Both the position numbers and the translations under genes were made by a program. Below are positions 32,902 to 42,014 of a DNA stretch of 64,000 bases, piece by piece (position 1 is the stretch's first letter; every line of letters starts with the position of its first letter). The notes beneath the pieces were generated by a model. The model saw only the letters and a program-made list of their open reading frames with translations. It was not told the origin of the DNA and searched no databases. Source of the stretch: Korobacter sp963703075 (lineage in GTDB: Bacteria > Acidobacteriota > Terriglobia > Terriglobales > Acidobacteriaceae); assembly GCA_963703075.1 (NCBI GenBank), contig OY969786.1:2728001-2792000 (forward strand), written 5' to 3'.

Positions 32902-35409
32902 ATGAGTGAGAAGCAGGTTATAGCAGCAGTTTATGAGGATTGTGTGAACAGTGACGTGCCTGAAAAGGTTCGCCACGTGCGATGGAATTTTCGGTGCCAA
33001 ACCGTCGCGCTACTCGGACTCTCGCTGTTGTCCCTTTTGTTCCCGATGCAGCGAGCGTTTTCGCAGACGGACAGTCCTCCCCCGCAGAATCCTGTACCGC
33101 AAGACTCATCCGCGCCCGAAAGCATTGGCAAAGCGTCCAAGTTATTTCTGAAGGACGTGGTACACGAACAGGTGGGAATTTGGACGAGTCCTCTGCGAAT
33201 CCAATACAAGGACTTAGCGTGGCTGCTGCCGTTGGGAGCGGTTACGGGGATCACGATCGCGACCGACAGTGACGCAGTCAAGAAGCTGCCATCATCCGCC
33301 ACCTTCGCGAAGCGCAGCACGCAACTGTCGAATGTTGGCTTGGCCGCTCTCGCGGGCACGGGGGCCATCATCTTCTTCGACGGCCACGCGGTAAAAAATG
33401 AGCATGCATCGGAAACCGGAAGGCTGGCCGCGGAAGCTGCGGTCGACGGGGTCATCTTCAACGTCGTGGTGCAGGAAATCACGCAGCGGCAGCGACCATT
33501 CGCTCCCACTCACGCAGGCGAGTTCTTCACGTCCGGAGGACGTGCATTTCCTTCCACCCACGCGGTGGCTTCGTGGTCAATCGCCACGATTATCGCGCAC
33601 GAATATCCGGGCCCGCTGACGGAGATACTGTCGTATGGCACGGCGCTGGGCGTGAGCACCGCGCGCGTGCTCGGACACGATCACTCGCCTTCCGATGTTG
33701 TGGTGGGCAGCGCGGCCGGCTTCCTGATCGGCGAATACGTCTATCGCCACGAGCACAACAACAACCTCGGCGGAGCCGAACTCTCTGCGACGACGTCCGA
33801 CGACCGCAGCAAATCTTCAGTCACGATGATCCGTTCGCCGGGCTCAGTGGGCACGGCCTATGTGGCACTTGATTCGCCGATCTACGACGAAATCGAACGT
33901 CTCGCGGCGCTCGGGTACATTCACTCGGAATTCCTCGGGCTGCGTCCATGGACGCGCATGACCTGCGCGCGCATGTTGCAGGAAGCGGGTGAAAACAACG
34001 TGCTGGCGGAGGGCGGCCAGGCGGCCGAACTCTACACCACGTTGAGCGGCGACTTCTCGTACGAGTTGGGTGTTCTCAATGGAAACGATCCCAAGCCCAC
34101 GGCCAGCGTGGATCGCGCGTACACACAGGTGGAAGGCATTGCCGGGCCGCCGATCAATGACAGCCTTCACTTCGGGCAGACCATCTATAACGACTTTGGA
34201 CGTCCCTATCAGGAAGGCTTCAACGACCAGACTGGATTAGAAGGGAGCGCTTCTTACGGGCGTTTCGAAGTTTCATTCCGCGGCGAGTATCAGCACGCCG
34301 CCCCGGCGCAACTGTACTCGCCTTCGGTCCAACAATTGCTTTCGTATGTCGACACCGTTCCGGATGCATATTTCCAATCACCAGGCGCAACCAATCGCCT
34401 GGAGCTTCTGGACACCTATGCCGGGATGACAGCTAAGGACTGGCAGTTTTCGATCGGAAAACAGAGTTTGTGGGAAGGCGTGGATTCCTCCACGGCTCTG
34501 ATCATCAGCAATAATATCGACCCGATGTATATGTTCCGGATTAACCGCGTCTCGCCCCTCGTGTTGCCGTGGATCCTGAAATGGCTCGGACCGGTACGCG
34601 CGGAATTTTTTCTTGGCACAACCGAAGGACATCATTATCCAGAGCGCCCTTGGGTGCAAGGATTGAAGCTCAGCCTGAAACCTACGCCGAACCTGGAATT
34701 CGGTTTCTCGCGAACGGTTCTCTTCGCGGGCGAGGGCAGGCCCTTCACTTTCCACTCGTTTTGGAATGCCTTTGCCAGCGTGGGCGACAATCTCTCGACG
34801 ATCCCCGGGTCGTCAAACGACGTGGGCGATCGCCGGGGAGAATTCGATTTCCGCTACCGGCTGCCCTACCTGCGCAACTGGGTCGCGCTGTACGGCGACT
34901 TCATGACCGATGACGACCCTTCTCCGCTCTCCGCGCCGCAGCGTTCGATCCTCGCTCCGGGCATCGAGTTCGTGAAACTGCCCAAGCTACCGCGGATGCA
35001 ACTGAAGTTAGAGGCTGTTTCCTCAAATGCCACCACCGTCTCGCAATATCACGGGGATTTCTTCTATTTCAATGGCGCCTATCACGACGGCTACACCAAT
35101 CGCGGAAACATCATCGGCTCCTGGATTGGCCGCGATTCGACCGCCTTCTGGGGCGAGGCAAAATACTGGCTGTCGAGCACACATTCGCTTTCACTGACCG
35201 GGCGCACGGTGGCGCTCGATCCTGGTTTCATCCCCGAAGGTGGCCATACAACCGACGTTTCCGTGGGGGATTCCTATCGCTTCCAGCATCGTTGGACCAT
35301 CGCCGCGATGCTACAGTATGAGCGCTGGAATATTCCCGTCCTCGCCGCCGGACGACAGCGCGACATCGGGATGTTCCTTCAGCTGAGTTATTCGCCTCAC
35401 CAGCAATAA
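32902..35409 (+). CDS. Fusion of a PAP2-type phosphatase domain and a Wzi-like outer-membrane domain
   Basis: An 835-residue exported protein. An N-terminal hydrophobic segment (ALLGLSLLSLLFPMQRAFSQ) is followed at residues ~60-290 by a PAP2 phosphatase domain with QRQRPF, AFPSTHA and ARVLGHDHSPSD. The Lys that normally opens the KX6RP motif is Gln here. From residue ~310 to the end lies a Wzi-type capsule-assembly region of aromatic, beta-rich segments (AVFGEAKYWLSS-like, YSPHQQ at the C-terminus). A TTG at 32899 is also possible. It leads the export block, 14 bases before the Wza-like gene, consistent with polymer attachment or export at the cell surface. Confidence 0.83.
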   Translation: MSEKQVIAAVYEDCVNSDVPEKVRHVRWNFRCQTVALLGLSLLSLLFPMQRAFSQTDSPPPQNPVPQDSSAPESIGKASKLFLKDVVHEQVGIWTSPLRIQYKDLAWLLPLGAVTGITIATDSDAVKKLPSSATFAKRSTQLSNVGLAALAGTGAIIFFDGHAVKNEHASETGRLAAEAAVDGVIFNVVVQEITQRQRPFAPTHAGEFFTSGGRAFPSTHAVASWSIATIIAHEYPGPLTEILSYGTALGVSTARVLGHDHSPSDVVVGSAAGFLIGEYVYRHEHNNNLGGAELSATTSDDRSKSSVTMIRSPGSVGTAYVALDSPIYDEIERLAALGYIHSEFLGLRPWTRMTCARMLQEAGENNVLAEGGQAAELYTTLSGDFSYELGVLNGNDPKPTASVDRAYTQVEGIAGPPINDSLHFGQTIYNDFGRPYQEGFNDQTGLEGSASYGRFEVSFRGEYQHAAPAQLYSPSVQQLLSYVDTVPDAYFQSPGATNRLELLDTYAGMTAKDWQFSIGKQSLWEGVDSSTALIISNNIDPMYMFRINRVSPLVLPWILKWLGPVRAEFFLGTTEGHHYPERPWVQGLKLSLKPTPNLEFGFSRTVLFAGEGRPFTFHSFWNAFASVGDNLSTIPGSSNDVGDRRGEFDFRYRLPYLRNWVALYGDFMTDDDPSPLSAPQRSILAPGIEFVKLPKLPRMQLKLEAVSSNATTVSQYHGDFFYFNGAYHDGYTNRGNIIGSWIGRDSTAFWGEAKYWLSSTHSLSLTGRTVALDPGFIPEGGHTTDVSVGDSYRFQHRWTIAAMLQYERWNIPVLAAGRQRDIGMFLQLSYSPHQQ

Positions 35410-35423
35410 GTGGAGAGAGCACG

Positions 35424-38000
35424 GTGGCACAAATGGGCTTCCGAATACTCGGCAATAAGGACTCCGCATCAATGGCAATTCGAGCTTTTTTGGCAGGTTC
35501 TCTGCTGTGCATCGCAACTTTTGCCGCTGGGCAGCTGAACCCAGACAATGGCGGGCGTTCGACTTCCGACGATTGTCTCGTCAATCCTAACTCGTCGGCG
35601 TGCGTGAGCCAGAACCAGACGCCTAACCAGGACCAGTCGTCCCAGGGCAATCTCCCAACCAGCCAGCCGAGTAACGACACCTCGATGGATACGGATCTGT
35701 CGGGTTCACGCAACGCGCAGTCGGGCTCAACCCGCGACACGCAACAGAACAATCAGGACCTGAACGAGAACCAGGTCAATAATCCCGAGGGGCAGAATTC
35801 TAATAGCCTCAATGGGACACCGGAGGAGCAGCTTCGGCAGAACCCCGTGCTGCGTTCACAGCTTCCGCCGGAGCAACCCGAGATCCCAAACGAATTTCAG
35901 AATTTCGTGCAGATTTCCATCGGCCAGCGGCTGCCGATTTTCGGATACCTGCTATTCAAGAACGCTCCAACCACATTTGCGCAGGCGAACCGAATTCCGA
36001 TTACCGGCAACTACATCGTTGGACCGGGCGATGAACTCATCCTGAGCATTTGGGGTCCGATCACGCTGAACGCGCGTGTGGTCGTCGATCGAGAAGGAAA
36101 CATTACCCTTCCGCGAGTCGGTCCGGTGAACGTGGCGGGCGTGCAGTACGACCAACTGCACGACAAGGTGGCTGAAGCAATCGGGCATTACTACAAGAAT
36201 TTTCAGCTCAGCGTGTCCATTGGACGCTTGCGGTCAATCCAAGTGTATGTCACCGGCTTCGCGCGCCGTCCAGGTAATTACACCGTGAGCTCTCTCTCGA
36301 CCCTGGTGAACGCACTGTTTGCTTCCGGAGGCCCCAGCGCCCAGGGAAGCATGCGCGATGTTCAATTGAAGCGCGCGGGAAAAACAATCAGCCATTTCGA
36401 TCTGTATGATTTCCTGCTCCGCGGTGATACGTCGCAGGATGTTGCGCTGCAACCAGAAGACGTTATTTTGATTCCCTCCGTCGGGCCGCAGATCGCGATC
36501 AGCGGTGCGGTGCGGGTTCCGGCGATCTACGAATTGGGCAGAACGACCGACCTCGGCGAAGAGATTGGCGCGGCCGGCGGCCTTTCTACCGTGGCGGACG
36601 GCAGCCAGGTCTTGATCGAGCGGATCAAAGATCACAGCTCGCGCAGCGTAACAGAGGTGCCTCTTAACGACGAAACAATGAAGATGCCGCTGCAGGATGG
36701 CGACATTATTCGTATTACCTCGCTTTCACCGCGCATCGAGAACGCCGTCGTTTTACGTGGAAATGTTGCCCTGCCGGGGCGCTACCCCTATCGGCAGGGG
36801 ATGCGCATTCGCGACTTGATTCCCAATCGCGAGTTTCTGCTTACACCTGATTTCTGGAAAGGCCAGATCGCGGTGCAGCAGAAAAATACGTATTCGATCG
36901 CTCCGCGGGTGCAAACGCAAACGAACCAGGATACGAAGACCACGCGATCCCGCTCTTCTACGACTACGACGCGCCAGACGACTGCGCAGGACCACATCTC
37001 TGAGAACGAAGTCAGCGAAGAGAAGAATGTGATCAAGCTGAGCGCTCCGGAGATCAACTGGGATTACGCGGTCGTGCAACGCCTGAACCCGGTGGATCTG
37101 ACAACCCACCTGGTCAGCTTCAATCTCGGCAAAGCGCTCGGGGGCGACGATTCGCAAAATATCGAGTTGCAACCTGGCGATATTCTGACCATCTTTTCGC
37201 AGCGCGACATCTCGGTTCCCCGCGATGAGCAGACGCGGTTCATTACGGTGGAAGGAGAGATCCGGGCTCCCGGGGTGTATCGAATCGAGCCCGGAGACAC
37301 GCTGCGCACGGTGCTGCGGCGGGCCGGCAATATCACCCGCAATGCTTATCTCTACGGAACGCTTCTCACCCGCGAATCGGCGAGAGAGCAGCAGCAGGCG
37401 TTTGTCGATGAGACGGCGCAGGCCATGTCCGCCGAGGTGCAGCAGCGTACCGCGGCGGAAAGCGCTGGGCATCCGGAGGATGCTTCCGCCATTTCGATGC
37501 AGGGCCTCGCACAGCAGCAGATGGCTTCGAACTTGAAAGCGGTACACGCCTCCGGGCGGGTGGTGCTCGAGATTCAGCCAACGGATACTTCAATCGACCA
37601 GCTACCCGATATCCCGTTGGAAGATGGAGATCGCATCAACATTGCGCAGCGGCGCGATATGGTGAGCGTAATCGGCGCGGTGTATCGCCAGAGTTCCTAC
37701 GTGTACCTGCCGGGAACCAGCGTGAAGCATTACCTGCGGCTCGCAGGCAGCGCCACGCAGACGGCTGACATGAAGCATATCTTGCTGGTGCGCGCGGACG
37801 GTTCCGTAGTCGATCGAAGGCACTCGTCGAGTTTATGGCGAGGCGGCTTTTACGATATCCGCGTGCTTCCCGGCGACACTCTCGTGATTCCAACCAAGAT
37901 TGCGACCGGAGCGTTCCAGAGGAACCTGCGCGACTGGACACAGATCGCATCGCAGTTGGCGATAGCCGGAGCATCGCTGGCCGTGATTTCGGGATTCTAA
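35424..38000 (+). CDS. Polysaccharide export protein with Poly_export and multiple SLBB domains (Wza-like)
   Basis: An 858-residue exported protein; GTG 35424 follows GGAGAG. A signal-like segment (AIRAFLAGSLLCIATFAAG) is followed by an Asn/Gln/Ser-rich linker to residue ~140. The Poly_export domain is seen as YIVGPGDELILSIWGP and GNITLPRVGPVNVAG. Several SLBB repeats follow (VYVTGFARRPGNYTV, ISGAVRVPAIYELG, VLRGNVALPGRYPYRQG, VEGEIRAPGVYRIEPGD, VIGAVYRQSSYVYLPG). No lipobox is evident, and the length is more than twice E. coli Wza. It should form the outer-membrane/periplasmic export channel for the polymer made by the adjacent genes. Confidence 0.9.
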   Translation: MAQMGFRILGNKDSASMAIRAFLAGSLLCIATFAAGQLNPDNGGRSTSDDCLVNPNSSACVSQNQTPNQDQSSQGNLPTSQPSNDTSMDTDLSGSRNAQSGSTRDTQQNNQDLNENQVNNPEGQNSNSLNGTPEEQLRQNPVLRSQLPPEQPEIPNEFQNFVQISIGQRLPIFGYLLFKNAPTTFAQANRIPITGNYIVGPGDELILSIWGPITLNARVVVDREGNITLPRVGPVNVAGVQYDQLHDKVAEAIGHYYKNFQLSVSIGRLRSIQVYVTGFARRPGNYTVSSLSTLVNALFASGGPSAQGSMRDVQLKRAGKTISHFDLYDFLLRGDTSQDVALQPEDVILIPSVGPQIAISGAVRVPAIYELGRTTDLGEEIGAAGGLSTVADGSQVLIERIKDHSSRSVTEVPLNDETMKMPLQDGDIIRITSLSPRIENAVVLRGNVALPGRYPYRQGMRIRDLIPNREFLLTPDFWKGQIAVQQKNTYSIAPRVQTQTNQDTKTTRSRSSTTTTRQTTAQDHISENEVSEEKNVIKLSAPEINWDYAVVQRLNPVDLTTHLVSFNLGKALGGDDSQNIELQPGDILTIFSQRDISVPRDEQTRFITVEGEIRAPGVYRIEPGDTLRTVLRRAGNITRNAYLYGTLLTRESAREQQQAFVDETAQAMSAEVQQRTAAESAGHPEDASAISMQGLAQQQMASNLKAVHASGRVVLEIQPTDTSIDQLPDIPLEDGDRINIAQRRDMVSVIGAVYRQSSYVYLPGTSVKHYLRLAGSATQTADMKHILLVRADGSVVDRRHSSSLWRGGFYDIRVLPGDTLVIPTKIATGAFQRNLRDWTQIASQLAIAGASLAVISGF

Positions 38001-38038
38001 AAGGTGTCGGTCTTCCATTGCGCTGGATTTGCGCTGCC

Positions 38039-38941
38039 ATGAACCCTGCAACATCAGCCCCGATGCGGCTCCTGGCGGTCGTGGTGCTCTACAAGCGCAC
38101 GTTGGGAGAGGCGAAATCCTTTTCTTCCCTTCTGGAAATATGCAGGACCGATGCGGAGGTTGCGAAACAGATTTCGATCTTCGTGCAGGACAATTCTGCC
38201 GAAGCCCATCGTCCACCTGAGACGGCAGGCCTCAACTTTCAGTATTACCATGCGGCCGACAATCCGGGATTGCCTGCGGCATATAACCGGGCGTTGGCGA
38301 TGGCCAACCAGCAGCATATTCCATGGTTGCTCCTGCTGGACCAGGACACGGCGCTCGATCTTTCGTTCATACGTGAGCTTTTGTCCACCACTTCAAGCGA
38401 GGCAGCGGATTCGGCATGTGCGCTTGTGCCTAAACTCGTGAAAGATGGAGTGGTTCTTTCACCGCACGTGGTCAGCAAAATCTTCCGTCGTTTTCCTGCC
38501 GATTTTTCAGGCTTCGCCAGCGAGCCCATTGTCGCCTTCAACTCAGGAGCGTGCCTTAAAACCGAGGCGCTCTTGAAGATTTCGGGCTTTCCAGAGGCGT
38601 ACTGGCTGGATTTCTTGGATCACATCGTTTTCCATCGGCTTCGTCAGGCCGGCGGCCGCTTCTATGTGCTGAAGTCGAAGTTAGAACACGAGCTATCGTT
38701 TCTGAATTTGGAGCAAGAAGTTTCAATTGAACGCTATCGCAACATGCTTGCGGCGGAATGGATGTTCGTCCGAGAGACGCGATCGAAGGGCGGGCCGCTG
38801 GTTCACCGCATACGGCTCCTACGACGTGCTCTGCTCCAATCGCTCAGGCTCCGCAAGCAGAGCTATGCCTGGGCGACCCTGCGCGCTGCGGCCGCTCCAA
38901 ATCGAATTGGCTCGTACTCTCAACCGAAAATCCAGTCGTAG
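38039..38941 (+). CDS. Family 2 glycosyltransferase, rhamnosyltransferase-like
   Basis: A 300-residue soluble GT-A enzyme beginning MNPATSAPMRLLAVVVLYKR. It shows DNPGLPAAYNRALAMANQ and the donor-metal stretch LLLLDQDTALDLS, followed by FNSGACLKTEALLKISGFPE and the base region WLDFLDHIVFHRL. The DQD-type motif and the NxGxxxAxN-like element match rhamnosyltransferases of the RfbF type, in keeping with the rml genes downstream. ATG 38039 lies 38 bases after the Wza-like gene. Its 3' end overlaps the convergent EpsG-like gene by 22 bases. Confidence 0.86.
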   Translation: MNPATSAPMRLLAVVVLYKRTLGEAKSFSSLLEICRTDAEVAKQISIFVQDNSAEAHRPPETAGLNFQYYHAADNPGLPAAYNRALAMANQQHIPWLLLLDQDTALDLSFIRELLSTTSSEAADSACALVPKLVKDGVVLSPHVVSKIFRRFPADFSGFASEPIVAFNSGACLKTEALLKISGFPEAYWLDFLDHIVFHRLRQAGGRFYVLKSKLEHELSFLNLEQEVSIERYRNMLAAEWMFVRETRSKGGPLVHRIRLLRRALLQSLRLRKQSYAWATLRAAAAPNRIGSYSQPKIQS

Positions 38942-39987
38942 GGCTTGATCAGGCTCGCGCTCGATACGAAAAATTCCGCTCCCATGGCTACAAGAAAACA
39001 CAGATAACATAACGCGGGAATGCGGCGCCAGTGGTTGAGAGGAATGAGAAACAAAAGAATGTCGAATAACCCGAAAAGTTCCGACACTCGGAGCGCGAGA
39101 ACATCGTTGGAATAAAGGACCGCCTGGAAAAACACACCGCACGCGGAACAAAACGCGATCAGCCGTTCCTCATCGCTGAGTTCTCGCCAGAACCAAGTAG
39201 CGAGGATCAGAATCGTGATTCGAACGAGAAAATAAACTGACAACAGAGAGATGGCGAACGTCTGGACCTCCGCATTTTCGCCGAAATAAGGAGAAAGCCG
39301 GTCGAAGTTTGCAACCAATTCCAGAACGCTGCGCAACGATACAGCCACGGCGATGCCCGCCGGCACCAGGCAAAGGATCCACCAGATGGAGCGGAATCTA
39401 ACATTGCAGTACGTGAGCACCAGCAGTGGAAGCGCGATGAGGGCGGACAAGTGGAAAGCGACTGCGGCGAGATAGCACAAGAGACCAAGCTTTTTCTTTT
39501 TACGATATACGAGGAGAATCGCTAACGACAGAAACGGAATTGCCGCGGCAACGCGGATGGCGGTCATTTCCTGCACCAAGAAGAAACGACACACCATGAG
39601 GTAAACGAACAAGGTGAGCCATGTGGAGTTACTGGCGAGCTTCGCAAATGCCAGCTTGGCGACGAGAGCGATAGCGATGAAGAGGGTGAGTGCTCCCGCG
39701 TAGTTGATGTGCAATTTAGCAAACGGATAAGTGATGATGACGAACGCTGGATCCTTCCCAAAGTCCGTCCATGTGAGGGCGCCCGAGGTTAAAGTTTCGA
39801 ACCAGCTCAGATAATTCACGTAGTCCCGATCGATCTGGGCCGAGCGTAAACCGGCCACCGCAATCAGGAAAAATGCGAGAATCGGAAGGTAGAGACGCTG
39901 AAGAGAGCTCCGCCATTCGGCATCCTTGGCAAGGCAAATGCCTACCCCTAAGAAACATAAAACGTAGATGGTCGAGTAAGCGAGCAT
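38920..39987 (-). CDS. EpsG-family membrane protein, probable polysaccharide polymerase
   Basis: A 355-residue inner-membrane protein with about ten hydrophobic segments. The conserved early loop AVAGLRSAQIDRDYVNYL with following WFETLTSG matches EpsG/Wzy-like polymerases, which link repeat units on the periplasmic face. Later segments include FHLSALIALPLLVL and a C-terminal YSNDVLALRVSELFGLFDI. The start lies 3 bases after the stop of the upstream glycosyltransferase, so these two form an operon. Confidence 0.82.
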   Translation of the reverse strand: MLAYSTIYVLCFLGVGICLAKDAEWRSSLQRLYLPILAFFLIAVAGLRSAQIDRDYVNYLSWFETLTSGALTWTDFGKDPAFVIITYPFAKLHINYAGALTLFIAIALVAKLAFAKLASNSTWLTLFVYLMVCRFFLVQEMTAIRVAAAIPFLSLAILLVYRKKKKLGLLCYLAAVAFHLSALIALPLLVLTYCNVRFRSIWWILCLVPAGIAVAVSLRSVLELVANFDRLSPYFGENAEVQTFAISLLSVYFLVRITILILATWFWRELSDEERLIAFCSACGVFFQAVLYSNDVLALRVSELFGLFDILLFLIPLNHWRRIPALCYLCFLVAMGAEFFVSSASLIKPYDWIFG

Positions 39988-39990
39988 GGA

Positions 39991-40962
39991 TCAGTGAATC
40001 GGCCCGACGTTTCCGAGCGCTCCGTCTTTCACGGCCTTGACCAGGAGAAAGAAAGTTTTCGACATTTCCTTCGAGCGCCAGGAATAGAAGAGCATATATT
40101 GCGGGATCCTGAACAACGTAATAATTCGCCAATTCCATCCCATGGTCGGAAGGCGCAGCAGATAGGTGGCGTTCCGGACGATGTAGTAGTTTCTTACGTC
40201 GTTATGCAGATTGATTCGCTTGCCGAGAACGGTAACGGACGCATCGCCGATGCTGTGCTTCATGGTAACGGTCGGAATCATGAAGCACTTCAGGGAGAGC
40301 TTTCTCGCTCGTAATCCCCATTCGATGTCGACCCAATCGATGAAGAGTTCTTCACGCATCACGCCGACGCGTTGCAAAACGGCCGTGCTGATCAACGAGC
40401 CGGACGATATTAAACAATCCGCTTCGATGGGTTCCTTTTGCGAGGGGGTGACCCTAATCTTCTGGATCCGCAGAGGCCGGTGGCGCGTCGCGGGGGACAG
40501 TTCTCCCGTCTTCTCATCCAGGAACACGGGCCCGACGGCAGCCACCTTCTCGCCGGAGGCGCGGAGTTGCCGCTCCGCCTCTAGAAGATCATCCACCATG
40601 CGAGCAGGCAAGGCGCTGTCTTGATCGAGAAGCAGCACATGCGAATAATTTTCTGCGAGTGCTTGCCGAATGCCGATATTTTGCGCGGCTGCGATTCCCG
40701 TGTTCTTGCCCAATGCGTGGTAGGAAAAGTTATTGTCCGACGGGAAGACAGACGAGTAAGCGGGCGACCTGTCCGGTGAATTGTCGATGACAATGACTCG
40801 TTGAACCTGGCCTGCCAGACTCTGGAGAAGTCGATTCAGCAGCTCTTCTTTGGGATGGTAGAGAACAATGACGGCAGCAACTCTGGAGGTTTTCTGCGGT
40901 GGGGTAGAAGTTTCGTCCAAGCTGCCGTTCACATTTTCGCCCAAGTCGCTGTTTCGTTTCAT
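39991..40962 (-). CDS. Family 2 glycosyltransferase, rhamnosyltransferase-like
   Basis: A 323-residue GT-A glycosyltransferase. After a ~25-residue polar leader come VAAVIVLYHPKEELLNRLL, VIVIDNSPD, the nucleotide/acceptor element GKNTGIAAAQNIGI and the metal site HVLLLDQDSAL, then LISSGSLISTAVLQRVG and the base region ELFIDWVDIEWGLRA. This pattern matches RfbF-type rhamnosyltransferases. It is co-transcribed with the EpsG-like polymerase and divergent from another glycosyltransferase at 41.1 kb. Confidence 0.88.
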   Translation of the reverse strand: MKRNSDLGENVNGSLDETSTPPQKTSRVAAVIVLYHPKEELLNRLLQSLAGQVQRVIVIDNSPDRSPAYSSVFPSDNNFSYHALGKNTGIAAAQNIGIRQALAENYSHVLLLDQDSALPARMVDDLLEAERQLRASGEKVAAVGPVFLDEKTGELSPATRHRPLRIQKIRVTPSQKEPIEADCLISSGSLISTAVLQRVGVMREELFIDWVDIEWGLRARKLSLKCFMIPTVTMKHSIGDASVTVLGKRINLHNDVRNYYIVRNATYLLRLPTMGWNWRIITLFRIPQYMLFYSWRSKEMSKTFFLLVKAVKDGALGNVGPIH

Positions 40963-41126
40963 ACTTTGCGTGCTGCTGGAGTAAACGCAAGCAACGATTG
41001 GCTCTTTAGTAGAGTATGGGCGCCACCATGGCGCTCAATACGGGAACAAGCAAGAGGGAAAGGAGCAAACAAACGCCTGACCCGGTCTGCTATTGTACAA
41101 TCGTTGTGGCGGATAATCCGTTTCCT

Positions 41127-42014
41127 ATGTGCGCAAAGCCTTTTCTTGTCTCTGAAATTCGAGCTTCAATGGTTTTGTACAACTCGGATCCCGGACAGGT
41201 TCGGAAGGCTATTCGTAGTTGTCTTGCCGGGAAAGCCAGAGCGCAACTCACAGTTGTTGACAATTCCCCGCACGAGAACCTCAGGCCATTCGTTGAAGAG
41301 CACGGTGCACACTATGTGCCCAACCCCGCAAACATTGGGTTTGGCGCTGCTCATAATCTCGCAATACGAGAGTCTCTGAAACAATCAACCTACCATCTCG
41401 TAGTCAATCCAGACGTTCGCTTTACGCCGGAAGTGTTACCTACGCTCTACGATTTTATGGAAGCGAACCCTGATGTTGGCCTGGTGATGCCACGTGTCCT
41501 CTATCCCGACAATCAGGAACAGCTACTCTGCAAACGCCTTCCGGATCCTCTCGACCTGATCGTTCGCCGGTTCGGCGGAAGTTGGGGTCAGAAGCTGTTC
41601 CAGCAACGAATCGATCGATACATGCTGCGTGACGTGAACCTGGGCGTTCCCCGAGCCGTGCCGTGCCTTTCCGGATGCTTCATGTTCTTGAGGACCGAAG
41701 TCCTGCGCGAGATCGGTCTGTTCGACGAAAGATTCTTCATGTACATGGAAGACGTTGACCTTTGCCGTCGAATCGGGAAAGTCGCGCGAACGATGTTCTT
41801 CCCTGAAGTCGCCATCTATCACGGATATCAAAAGGGCTCCTACCGTGACCCGCATCTCCTCGCGCATCACGCGGCCTCTGCGTTTCGCTATTTCCAAAAG
41901 TGGGGCTGGTTCTCCGACGACGATCGGAGGGAGCGGAACCAGGCAGTATGTTCCGAAGAAAGCACGCTTGTTTTCTCGAGGACCGTGCCTTCGCGAAGCC
42001 TGAAGCACGGATAA
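41127..42014 (+). CDS. Family 2 glycosyltransferase, WbbL-type
   Basis: A 295-residue GT-A glycosyltransferase with SEIRASMVLYNSDPGQV, TVVDNSPHENL, NPANIGFGAAHNLAIRES and the donor site HLVVNPDVRFTPE. The acceptor/base region reads LSGCFMFLRTEVLREIGLFD and FFMYMEDVDLCRRI. These are hallmarks of WbbL-like rhamnosyltransferases. ATG 41127 is preferred; in-frame starts at 41016 and 41028 add a polar leader. Its stop (42012-42014) abuts the stop of the convergent Wzz-like gene with no intervening base. Confidence 0.87.
   Translation: MCAKPFLVSEIRASMVLYNSDPGQVRKAIRSCLAGKARAQLTVVDNSPHENLRPFVEEHGAHYVPNPANIGFGAAHNLAIRESLKQSTYHLVVNPDVRFTPEVLPTLYDFMEANPDVGLVMPRVLYPDNQEQLLCKRLPDPLDLIVRRFGGSWGQKLFQQRIDRYMLRDVNLGVPRAVPCLSGCFMFLRTEVLREIGLFDERFFMYMEDVDLCRRIGKVARTMFFPEVAIYHGYQKGSYRDPHLLAHHAASAFRYFQKWGWFSDDDRRERNQAVCSEESTLVFSRTVPSRSLKHG

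Noticed and set aside
36753..37547. Minus-strand frame inside the Wza-like gene
   Set aside because: Arg/His/Leu-rich shadow of a confidently identified gene.
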